Of a DNA stretch of 64,000 nt, positions 49,661-61,013 are shown piece after piece; positions within the stretch are counted from its first letter, which is position 1, and each line of letters opens with the position of its first letter. The stretch covers positions 52,253,501 through 52,317,500 of the forward strand of contig NC_134370.1 of NCBI RefSeq assembly GCF_035582795.1. Direction: 5' to 3'. The notes beneath the pieces were generated by a model. It was not told where the DNA came from. It saw only the letters and a list, made by a program, of their open reading frames with translations, and ran no database searches. A program made the translations under genes and the position numbers. Source of the stretch: Mycteria americana. Lineage: Eukaryota > Chordata > Aves > Ciconiiformes > Ciconiidae.

Positions 49661-52600
49661 AAGTAAGCTCGCCCGGTAGAATGCACTTTTCTTGTCTTAC
49701 TGTAACGTTATCTCCTACTACTGTTTGAAGGTCGTATCCAAATGTTAGGAAAAAGCTGTAAAGAGCAAAGCTTTCTCTCCAGCTGTGAGCGTTGCATTTG
49801 GGCCCTCACAGGAGGAGCCATCTTGGTGCAAGGGCCAAGCCCAAGTGCTCTTTGGGTTGCTTGAGTATCGACATGCTGCCTAGCACAGAGGCCTTGGGTA
49901 CAACTCTAATATAAATATTAAATAACTGTTATAAGAGAAAATAATGTCATCATTTCCTAGCTGTTGTTCCTTTGGAAATACAAAACTGCCTGCAAGTATC
50001 AGCTGTTTTCCCCCAGGCTTTACCTGGTTCGTAGCCCTGTTTCAAAGGCTGATATACTCCTCAGAGATAATATTGAGACTTTTTAAATCAACCTTTCAGA
50101 AAAGACATGAGAAGCACACAGTAGCCTCTTTCATGCTGCTATTGAAAGGGTGAGAGATCTTGCTGAAATATCATTGGCTGTACACCACAAGGAATATTTG
50201 GTGTAAAAACACTGCAGTTGATAAAATATTGGTAACTTAAATGCACAAATGATACTATTTTTCAGGAGCAGCTCCAATTTAATGCCTGATGGAGCACTGT
50301 CATTCACACCTGTTTACAAAATGCCTCTCTGTCTAGATTCGTACATTTAAAAACTATTGCTGAGGTAGCAAATCACTCTTTGAATCTAATTAGGTAAGTC
50401 ATCTCTATAAACTTTGCTTGCTCAAATGTGGCCCTATAAAAGAAATCAAACGGCAGGCATTTTTCCAGTCAGTGGAATGAACAACTAGAATTTGATGGCT
50501 AGCATGCTCTGCCTCACTGCTACAGGATGTTCAAAATTGCAGGCAGTCTTTCTTTGGAAGCAAGGCAATGTTAAATAAACCGGCATGATTTCAAAGGCCA
50601 GGACCATTTTTGCTGACTGTAGACTAGAAAGCAAATCAGTCTCCTGTGAGATCTAGAAGCTTTCTGGAATGTAATTAAAGTTGTTTGTTGGCATTGTTGA
50701 TGATTTCTTTTTTTTTTTTTTTAAACTTTCTCTTTTTTTGTATTACTGGCTCACTGATGTTCCAGATAGGAACAAATTTGCACGCTCTGGTGTTGATCCT
50801 GTCATTTGGTTGCAGGCTCGTTAATATGCAAGGTAGGTCCCTGTCCATGGAGATGTATTGCAAAAATCAAGTCTCTGGGACTTTGAAAGTCAGGAATACC
50901 TTGAAGAATGGTGCTTGGCAGTGTTGCAATATTTTACTAATAATAATTCCCCACCTGGCAAATTGAACACGTGATTTAAAAAAAAAAAATAAAATCAAAC
51001 TTTCAGTAGCTGATGATATAATTTAGACTGTTACTCTATCTGAGATCTATTTACCTTCAGAAGAAAAAAAAAAAATTAAAATTTGCCTCTCCAGGTCTTT
51101 GCTGTCCCAAGAATCTGTGAAGAAAGGGTCCAATTTCAGGTTTATTTCAGGTCAGATCTTGATTTGGTTTATTGTGTTTGCTCTTTGGAATTCCCATTCC
51201 AATAACACATGCAACAAAAAAAATTTTCCTTTGATATTTTACACTTCATTGGCACTGTTTTATTGGCTATCCCAAATTACACAACAAATAGCAGTAGTAG
51301 GATTTAATTTGATTTGTACTAGTCTTTTATCAGACCTGTTGTCTAACACAGACATTGGAATATAGGGCTAAAGAAGTGTACCTTTGGGAAAGTATCGACT
51401 TAAACACCTACTAAGAAAGTAATGATGTTTCTAGCATGGCTGTAGGTGGTTTCCTTGGTGTGGTTTTCAGTCATATGCATAAGAGTGACTTTTACTGTTC
51501 CTTATACAGAATTCCCTTCCTCAGATTTCAGAGGAATTAATCTAAGTCAGAGTCTAAACAGTCTAATTCAGAGTAAGATAAAGTCACTAAATGCTTGCAA
51601 ATATGGAATAGCTGTCAGGCCTGTACTAGACTGTGCTAGGTCCTTGGTGCAAAAATCCTTATTTCTGCAATTTGTAACTCTATTTGCACAGCATCTAAAC
51701 ATCTTATAAAAACAAGCAGTTTATTATTGCAATGCATTGATAAGGAGTAATGCAAGATGTTTTACAAGTGAGAAACAGATTTAGAATGGTTTCATTAAAA
51801 TAAATTGTAGTTCAGTCAAAACTTAAGCCAACATTTACATCCTGGTAAAAGAAAAGGTTCCTTACAAGATAGAAGCTTTCTTTAAGTGCTTGCTTTTAAA
51901 ATACCTTTTTCATTAATATTAAAAAGGTATGTATCATTTTACTTCTAAAATGGGTAATGCTTGCTCTCTGAACACTGCTATGACTGTTCATAAAGATTGT
52001 TCCTCAAGTGTAATTTTTTTCTCACTGCAATGATGGGTGGGGAGCTCTTCAGAAGCACCAGATAGAGAAGCAGATTTTGGGTTTTGGTTGGAGGGGAGGG
52101 AGTGTCTTTCTATTTATATCCTGTTCCTTCTAGGGAAAGATAACTGCATATGGATAATATCTTCGGAACCAAATATTTATATTTGCAAGTTCGTTTGGGG
52201 CATGATGCGTTAAGAAACATGTAACTTAATATGAAATTGCAACTCATACGTTATTCGAGTCCTGCTGTTGGTGATGCTTTTGGTGCACTGTCAGCAACTG
52301 CTCACGAGAGGGAGCTCAGAGAAAGCTTCAAGTATTCCTGCAGTCAAAACAAAACAAAAAAATCCTAACGTATTTCCCTATATATTATGAACTCTGCTCT
52401 CTCCAAACATTTACATTCCCTGACTCTAAGCCTTCATGTCAAAAATTCAGTTTCATCTTCTACTATTTTTTCTGTATCTAGAAATTGGCTATGTTCTCTG
52501 GAATACTTAAGCAAACTTTGCAATTGCTCTCTTTTAGGCATAGGCAACCCAAATGATTTCTTGTATTCTAATCATGTTATGAATTGTCAAAACTGAAAGG

Positions 52601-55600
52601 TTTTCTATAAATAACCTATCAAAGAGTGGATTAATAATGACAATAACTGTAAAGGAATTTTCTCCCCTTTATTTAACAGGAAGTGGTTTTGATCTTGAAA
52701 CTATCTGCTGCTTCCTGATTTAAAACAGGTACTCATTTTTTCTGTAGAAAATTAAATACATCACCATATCTTTTGCTATATTCATATTAGCACTTTAGAA
52801 TTTAATTGCTAGCAATTGCACAGTCTTTGCATTTTCACTGTCTTTACTAATAATAAAATACATGTGCCATTAAAGTAGCTTTTCTAAAGGAAATATTTCC
52901 ATTTATTCATGTGTATTAATCTTCCTTTCCTTCTCACTCTGACTGATGTGTTCACACCAGGGAATGTTTTTAAAATTTTAATACAGAAAGAATTTCTTCA
53001 ATTATGTGAGGTGACGTTGTTTATGTTCTGCTTATGCATTTTTAGTGCCTTAAGAAAAGAAGATACTCATTGAACTTCTTTTTTAGTATGGCTTATTTAA
53101 GGTCCTGTTTAATGCTTAATAGAAAAAAAAATCATATCTTGCCATTTAAGAAGGTTGATTGGAAGGAATATATGCAGGTATGTTAATTGTGGAACAGAGT
53201 ATATTGCTCGTGAATTCCGTGAATAGCTACTAAGTAATTTCTCTCTTCTGCTAAGTGTCCTTATCTGACTGGTTTATACCTACTTATTTTCAGATAATGG
53301 TTTACTTGTAAGGCAAAAACAAGCTTTAAGGCTTGTGGAGGCTATTTCTAAGCATATGCAGAACTTATCTGAAAATCTGCTTTTATTATTATTATTATTG
53401 CAAGAACACTCATTAAATCTATTTTATCACTTATGTGTAGAAATCAGGATGAATTATCTGATCCAAAATGGTCATCTTACGAAATGTTGAATTTATTAAA
53501 TGTTTTGAAATTATGTTCCATGAAAGAGAGAGGTTTATTTGAAGTAGCTTTAGTACTATTTGATATAAAATAAATGCAACAAAAACAATCTTTCTAAAAT
53601 CTTTTAGATTTATGAAGCACTAAAGATGGATAAATATTTTGGAAAAATATTTTTAAAAGATTTTGTAATAAAAACATTAAATGAGTATTACTTTGTAGGC
53701 TTTCTGTGATTATATAGTAAATTAAATTTTGTTTCTGAGACGGTACTGCAATTAACTTACTACAAATATATTAACAATGATGTACTTACATACATCAGTA
53801 AAGCAACAGTTGGCATTGTACAATAAATACATAAATAATAGGGGATCTAAATTCTTTCCCACTTCTATTTTTTTCTCCCTATTAAAAAAAAAAAGAATGG
53901 TGTTAGGAGCTCTTTAGGTGTGTTTTAGGTTTTACTGTGAACTCTTAGTTCTGAATTCTCTTCCTCATTGTAGGAAGGTTTTTCCCTGTAAGTAGGAAAG
54001 CAGAAAACAGATTGTACTATATAGTGGTTCTGGACTGTGACTAGATTGTAATGCTGTTATTGCAATTGATGGATACAGCAGGATTTTTTTCTGGTTTCTT
54101 GCAAATTTGTGTATTGCAAATGCACTCAACATTTCAAGGTTTTAATAGTTTGTTTTTAAACCCTTTATATTAAAGGATTTTATTTAGTAAATCTTTGGGG
54201 TAAATCAAGGTGAGAAGAGGCTGATGTAAATTATAATTACATCTGGGACAGCGGCAGACTGGTTTTTTGCCTTTTTTTTAATGGAGAAAGTCTTACTAAA
54301 GCAACTGCTTTTTATTTTCTGATTACGTTCAGGTCTCACATGCTACATGTTTGATCTGGGTAGATGGGACAATTTTCCTTCTTTTTCTGTTCCTCTTCTA
54401 TCTTGGGATAATTTATTTTACTTTGAGAGAACAAGGTTGGCCTGTCAGTTCAAAACGTGCCTGGATGTGGGCTGTATTTGTGTGTGTCATGTAGAAGAAA
54501 ATAAAAAACTAAGAAAGTGGGAACTGACTTTTGCAGTTATTTCCTCCCTCCACCATTTATTGCCATACACAGAAGACAGGATTGTGGAGAGAAATCAGAA
54601 GTACAGTTATTTCAGAAATAAGCTACTGTATCTGTAATCAGTGATGCTGCTAATGCAGTGTTTTAAAACAAGTAATTGGAACTGGGTAGGAGCCAAAAGG
54701 CTCAAAATAATGAACTTCAGTAAGGTAACTGATGAACTGACAAAATATTCAGAGGCTGACCATATGTGAATGAGTCGAGCTCAGACTCAGCAGCACAGAA
54801 CCTAGAAAGAGAAGCTGCAATCTACTTTTCTCTCTTTTTTGTTTTAATGAATTGTGTTGCATATATTTTGGATTAGTGTAGGTCATAGCTCAGAAAACAC
54901 CTTGACGTTAGATGAATAAGCTGCAGAGATGCCTCTTGGTTCTGTGTGTAAGAAATGTATTTTGAAAGGACATGAAGTTGGGTAAGTAGCAGGTAATTCA
55001 CATATACAGATTGATTTGCTCTGATTAAGTATTAGAAAGAAAAGAAGGGAAAGTTGCGCGTAATTTATCAAATGAAACCCATGAGATGGGGAGATAATAC
55101 TGTGATCCCTGGTGTGATGTGTCTGTTAAACTGTAAGAGCCTGCCTGAGTTGTCCAAGTAAGTGAAATGCTCGGCTTGAGTCTTGAGTCATCTATAAACT
55201 CAGGTCTGTATCTTCAGTCTTCAGTGCAGAGTATTAGGCACTCCAATGTCTTTGAAGATCTAGACCTGTCATTTTTAGCAATGGGAATTAGATGCCTACA
55301 TACCTTTCAGTATCTGAGTCTCATATTGTATGACTACCTTGTCATATCAGATATTTACCAGGTTTTGAAGTGTTGCAGGCCCTTCAGCCAGGACAGTGCT
55401 CCGTTGATCTTGTTCAGAGTTTCTCTTAAACAGGGCAGATATTGGGCTTGCAGGTGTCCTGGCTGTTTGATCCCAGGTTTTCTTTGTCTCTTAGCTTAAT
55501 CTTTGTCATCACATATTCTTATGCCACTAGAAAATCTCATTGTTTTAGAAAAAATCATAACTGAAAGGATTATATGAGTTGTCACCAATTATAAATAGAC

Positions 55601-55886
55601 ATGAATTGGGTTGTGAAAATGCTCTTGATTCAGGATTAATCCAGTAATTAATGTGTTTTATAAGTATAGCTGTCCTTTTCTCCCCCCAGACAAGAAAGAT
55701 GCTAGATAACATTTTCTACATTTTCCCAGTGTAGTGATGACTGCATGTTTTAAAACAGTCTTACTAAGGTATACTGTTCTCTGTTTAATTAGTCTGGCAG
55801 CAGTTTGGACTCATTGATAGAAAAAAAGAAACACTGTGTGGGACAGAATTATCTGATTGCACTTCCCCTGTTGTTGTTCATCTATT
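49661..55886. other. 3' flanking intergenic DNA, no supported gene
   Basis: AT-rich, with no convincing exon or transposon. It holds homopolymer runs (T-run near 50707-50722, A-runs near 50978 and 51064) and an (ATT)n at 53383-53399. In mammals the next gene on this side is FOXB1, at a long distance, so a gene-poor stretch is expected. Confidence 0.55.
53383..53399. repeat. (TTA)n microsatellite
   Basis: Between five and six TTA units in an AT-rich setting. Confidence 0.8.
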
Positions 55887-55933
55887 GTGTGACATTATCC
55901 AAGTCATTTAGCTTATCTGTGCCTCAGTTTCCC
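55887..55933 (+). mobile_element. Ancient MIR/L2-type repeat relic
   Basis: AAGTCATTTAGCTTATCTGT followed by GCCTCAGTTTCCC is very close to the well-known 3' module shared by MIR SINEs and L2 LINEs. Only this ~47-bp core is recognisable, so the class cannot be decided and a related old amniote element is possible. Confidence 0.6.
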
Positions 55934-58900
55934 TTTTAAATTAGAGGTTAATTTATTCTTTTTAAATTAAAAAAATTTCTTAAGTAATTCCTGATATAGC
56001 AAACCTACTACAACAGGTGATGACTGTTTTCGTTAATATTTTCAATTCCCAAGTTCAGTTCTTCAGGACTGATGACCATTAATGATTGTGTTTCAGCTCA
56101 AATGCTGCCTGGGAAATGTGTTTTGAAGCTTTGATCCAATTTTCATAGCCTATGTATCTGAGCTTATTTTCCTAGGTGGGCAAGTACTTTCACAGTTGTG
56201 TGAGCTGTAGGTCTTGGTCTTACCTTGCACTAGGACAATGATGAATCTCTGAAAACTTGGGACCAGGCATTTGAGATAAGAATGCACAGTTCAATATACA
56301 GTGCTTCATGGAATAAACAGAACAGCTGGTGACTGAATGAACCCTTTAGGCTGAAACATTTGGGGAAAGTTTGTGTTGTGATAGGAGAACTGTTCTGTCT
56401 GTCCTGCGATGTCTGTCCTGCCAGTGCCCTTTGTCCTATCTGGGAGTCTGCTGATCAGTGGTTCTGACTGGATTTTTTCTGTATCCAGTTCAACACGACT
56501 GCATGCTCTGCCATTCTCTCCCAAATCGATGGACCATAAAATGCATATAGTTTTTCAGACCCATTTTCCACTCTGCCTGTCTTTTGTACACGTATAGTCC
56601 AGGTAACTTAGCTTTGCAGCGGATTGAAGATTTAGTCTGCTCCCTTCCTGATCCTTCTGAAGTCCCTTCATCTCTATTTTTTTTTTTTCCCTTACATTTC
56701 TTTTAATTTTCCCCTCTTAACTCATGTGGAATAAAAAGCAGGACAAGTTTAGAGCCTTGATCTAAAGCTCAGGGAGATCAGCTAAGAAGGCCGATACTGA
56801 TTTTGGTATTTGGGGATGTTCAAAAAGGCAGGGTGAGGGAAGGAATTATACTTTCCACAGTAAATACTATACCAGATCATTGGAAAAGAGCTCAGCTTTG
56901 TATTAGTGTATAGATCTGCCATTAAATCATTAAGAGGGTCATTAGACTGATTCAAATTCAGTGTCAGATTTTCCACATGGGCTTTCTTGATATTAGTGGC
57001 GCTAGTGTATTCAGAGTGAATTGCAGGAGGAGTGTCAAAGAACTGTCAGGGTAGCTGCTGCTGAAACCTCTGCTTGGCTCAACTTGGAATTTATTGTCAT
57101 TTAGTGAAAATATTGGTGAGAACGTAACCTTTTGTAATGTTTAATGTTTTATTGGCTATAAAAGATAAAATATAGAGTAAAGGGAAGTAAAATAGTATTT
57201 TGTTAGGTCAGGAGCTAGATTTATGCTTCTACTTACTGATAGAATAATCAGTGGGTCATAAAGATCAGACCGCCTGCCTCCTATCTCTTCCTTTTTTTTA
57301 TGTGTGTATTCAACAATCCCTTCTTTGTTATAGTTAGGCCCATGGGAGCTTACCAAAACACCAGGCCCCTTTTGTCCAAGGGTATTAAATTAGCTGTTTA
57401 GATCAAGAAGAATGTAGTGGATGCTTCTGTTTCAGACATTAAGCAGTTGGGATAGGACTAAATAGACTAGAATGCTTGACATGTGCAAATGGAGCACTTG
57501 CTCACAGGGGACACTCAGCTGCGTTGTGAGCTAATTCAGCACACAAAAACTAGGCATTAAATAAATTGTGCATTAACATTTGGTGGGGAGTAATAAGCAA
57601 AGAGATCTCAACTCTTCAGCTTAAAAGGAGTGATAGTGCATGTTTCACACTGTTTCATGTCTAGTGTGCTCTTATTCAAATAGATTAATAGTGGAAATAG
57701 CTTTTGAAGGCTTCTCTGAAAAATGGCAACACAGTGAGATTTTTCATTAGATTGATAATCCCTATGCTGTGATGAAATTGATACGGTCTCATGATCAGTC
57801 TTAGAGGAAGCAAAGGTTGAGTGGCACCATGAGAGAATTCTCTTTGGTAAAGCAGAGTGCTGTGGCAGAGGAGTGTGAGGGCAGCATCTTTGCCACAGTG
57901 TAATTGTCCAGTAGAGGAACAGAGAATTTCATGCTCTATGGAAATGACAGAGGGCTTTTTTTTTTTTTTCTTCCCCCCTAAGTAGCAGACTGAGGTGGAC
58001 TTGCAGATGTGAGTTACTGTGAAAACTTTGGTAATTCCATTAGTGCCTTTTGGGAGGGGCTGCTCAGGACACATGATGTTTTGTTGGATTAAGACTTCAT
58101 TCCCAGTTGTCCTGTTAAACCAACTTTCTCAGAGGGTAGAATTAATCCCAAAGATTTATTCCATATAACTTAATTTGGTAAAGCCTGCAAGAAAATGCTA
58201 GTCTCAGTAATACCTAGTGTAGACAGTGCTTGGTATCAGTGCTATGCATTTTGTTTTGTTACTTATATGAAGTTTGCAAGAACCATGAACCTGCTTTTCC
58301 TCTTGAAACAAGGGGTTTGGTTTTGCTTCTGCTCACTTTTCCTCTCTTCCTTTTTCTACTTAGCCCCTTCTTTCTACCCCCTCAGTGGGAAAAACAAAAA
58401 AACCAAAACCCTCTCTTCTTCCCCCTACAAAATGCCTAGTTTTGTGCAATTAAAAATATGAAATGAGAAAACCTGGAACATGTGTGTCATTCTTTCCGTA
58501 CATATATGGTAGTGCGTTCTTAGATTTCTAGGAATGCAGAAGGAGATTCTTTTATTCGAGTCTTATACTTCTGCTTACCTGCACTGAAATAATCCCTTCA
58601 AGGAGAAACAGCTGAAATCCTTGCATTAGCAGAACAATGCTGGCTATGCACCTTTCACTGAATCCTTCATGCTCTGAAGGAAAGTCTAGCTGAGTTCTCA
58701 GCTGCTAGTGTGGACAGTGACACAAATTCAGGATCACACTTGATCTGGGCTGTGAAATGTGACTGTTCTCAAGGGCTTTCCTTTAAAATCAAGGAATGCC
58801 TTGTGTGCATAGCTCACAAGACTGGCAGTATGGGGAAAATATATGAAGAACAATACTTTACACATTTCTATTCTGGCTTTTATCCCAAGAGATCCCATAG

Positions 58901-59549
58901 AGCTTCAGTAACTACTGTGGAACCTGCCTTTAATGAAGAGGAGTGACAGGCCTCAAATGTTTCAGCACATTTCCATGAGCGTTTTTTCCCCTCGTACAGT
59001 GATTCATTTTTCTGTCTCTGGTGTCAAGGTGGGGGGAAGATAGCTGTGTTTGGGGAGGTTTATATCTTTGCAAATCTGCTGGTATCCCCATGAGACAGAA
59101 GTAAAGGATTTTTTGTCTGTAGCTTCGGGATAGTGGCACACAAGAAGCATGCTCACTGTGGCTGTGCCGTTCTGAAAGGACTTTATCTCTGCAAAACTTC
59201 CTTACTTCTGCAGGGGTGATGTGACCTGCTACTGCTCTTACAGTGAAGTTCATTTGCTCCTGGTGTAGTGAATTGTCTTTGATAGTTCATGCAGACATAC
59301 ACTCAGCTGAAATTCAGTCATCAGCATAGTGGAACAAAGCAGCCTATCCATCATAGTGGAAGGGGGAAAGTGAAGTTCTCTTTATACATGTGGTTTGATG
59401 GGGCAGGCAACCTAAATGGCTATCTCCCCCTGTCACTAACTGCCACCTGTCTGTTTGCTTCTAAATAAAATATAGAGAGATTTCTCTCTAATAGTCTTCC
59501 TAGGCCAGGTCAATTATGGGTTTCCCTGCAGCATTAACTCCTTGGCTTG
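55934..59549. other. 3' flanking intergenic DNA, no supported gene
   Basis: AT-rich sequence with T-runs near 56676-56689 and 57957-57970. No coding, RNA or mobile feature recognised. Confidence 0.55.
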
Positions 59550-60921
59550 TGGAGCATCCTGGCTAACTGGGGAAGTCCCTGCTGACTGGAGATTAGCGAA
59601 TGTGACACCCATCTTCAAGAAGGGCCGGAAGGAGGACCCGGGGAACTACAGGCCTGTCAGCCTGACCTCGGTGCCGGGGAAGCTGATGGAGCAGATCATC
59701 CTGAGTGCTATCACACAGCATGTAGAGAATAACCAGGGGATCAGGCCCAGCCAGCATGGGTTCAGGAAAGGCAGGTCCTGCTTGACCAACCTGATCTCCT
59801 TCTATGATAAGGTGACCCGCCTAGTGGATGAGGGGAAGTCTGTGGATGTTGTCTATCTAGACTTCAGTAAAGCCTTTGACACGGTTTCCCACGGCATTCT
59901 CCTGGAGAAACTGGCTGCTCATGGCTTGGACGGGTGTACTCTTCGCTGGGTAAAGAACTGGCTGGACGGCCGGGCCCAGAGAGTGGTGGTGAATGGAGTT
60001 TACTCCGGTTGGCGGCCGGTCACAAGCGGTGTTCCCCAGGGCTCGGTGTTGGGGCCAGTTCTGTTTAACATCTTTATCAATGATCTGGATGAAGGGATCG
60101 AGTGCACTCTCAGTAAGTTTGCAGACGACACCAAGTTATGTGGGAGTGTTGATCTGCTTGAGGGGAGGAAGGCTCTGCAGAGGGACCTGGACAGGCTGGA
60201 TCGATGGGCTGGGGTGAATTGTATGAGGTTTAACAAGGCCAAGTGCAAGGTCCTGCACTTGGGCCACAGCAACCCCATGCAACGCTACAGGCTTGGGGAA
60301 GAGTGGCTGGAAAGCTGCCTGGCAGAGAAGGACCTGGGGGTGTTGGTTGACAGCTGCCTGAATATGAGCCAGCAGTGTGCCCAGGCGGCCAAGAAGGCCA
60401 ATGGCATCCTGGCCTGTATCAAAAATAGCGTGGCCAGCAGGACTAGGGAAGTGATTGTGCCCCTGTACTCGGCACTGGTGAGGCCGCACCTCGAATACTG
60501 TGTTCAGTTTTGGGCCCCCCACTACAAGAGGGATATTGAGGTACTGGAGCGCGTACAGAGAAGGGCAACGAAGCTGGTGAAGGGTCTGGAGCAGAAGTCT
60601 TATGAGGAGCGGCTGAGGGAGCTGGGACTGTTTAGCCTGGAGAAAAGGAGGCTGAGGGGAGACCTCATCGCTCTCTACAACTACCTGAAAGGAGGTTGTA
60701 GAGAGGTGGGGGTCGGTCTCTTCTCCCAGGTAACAAGTGATAGGACAAGAGGAAATGGCCTCAAGTTGCGCCAGGGGAGGTTTAGACTGGATATGAGGAA
60801 ATTTTACTTCACCGAGAGGGTTATCAAGCATTGGAACAGACTGCCCAGGGAAGTGGTTGAGTCGCCATCCCTGGAGGTATTTAAAGGACGTTTGGATGAG
60901 GTACTTAGAGACATGGTGTAG
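59542..60921 (+). pseudogene. CR1 ORF2 fragment with near-complete reverse-transcriptase domain
   Basis: An open frame of 459 codons without interruption. Motifs in order are NYRPVSL (35-41), the HGFRKGRSC motif (72-80), motif [10 protein letters not shown] with catalytic Asp107 (105-113), motif [11 protein letters not shown] (163-172), motif C FADD with Asp195/Asp196 (193-196), and the C-terminal [14 protein letters not shown] region. The endonuclease and the N-terminal part of the parent protein (roughly half) are missing, as is any CR1 promoter, so the locus cannot retrotranspose by itself. The first Met lies at or just outside the insertion boundary, and the frame's start is accidental. 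An intact frame of this length implies recent insertion. Confidence 0.92.
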
Positions 60922-61013
60922 TGGTGGTTTTTGGCAGTGTTAGGTTTATGGTTGGACTCGATGATCTTAAAGGTCTTTTCCAACCTATATGATTCTGTGA
61001 TTCTGTGATTCTG
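59550..61013 (+). mobile_element. CR1 LINE, 5'-truncated, largest copy in the window
   Basis: About 1.46 kb covering most of the reverse transcriptase, the C-terminal region, the 3' UTR with the GGTTGGA/TCCAACC hairpin, and a tail of almost three ATTCTGTG-type units (60991-61013). The left junction lies close to 59550 by comparison with the usual CR1 reading; no poly(A) is present, as expected for CR1. It lies 12 kb downstream of ANXA2 in the same orientation. Confidence 0.95.

Noticed and set aside
49157-49728. Open frames of 75-148 codons in the downstream CpG island
   Set aside because: Same composition effect; no recognisable protein and no conserved start context.
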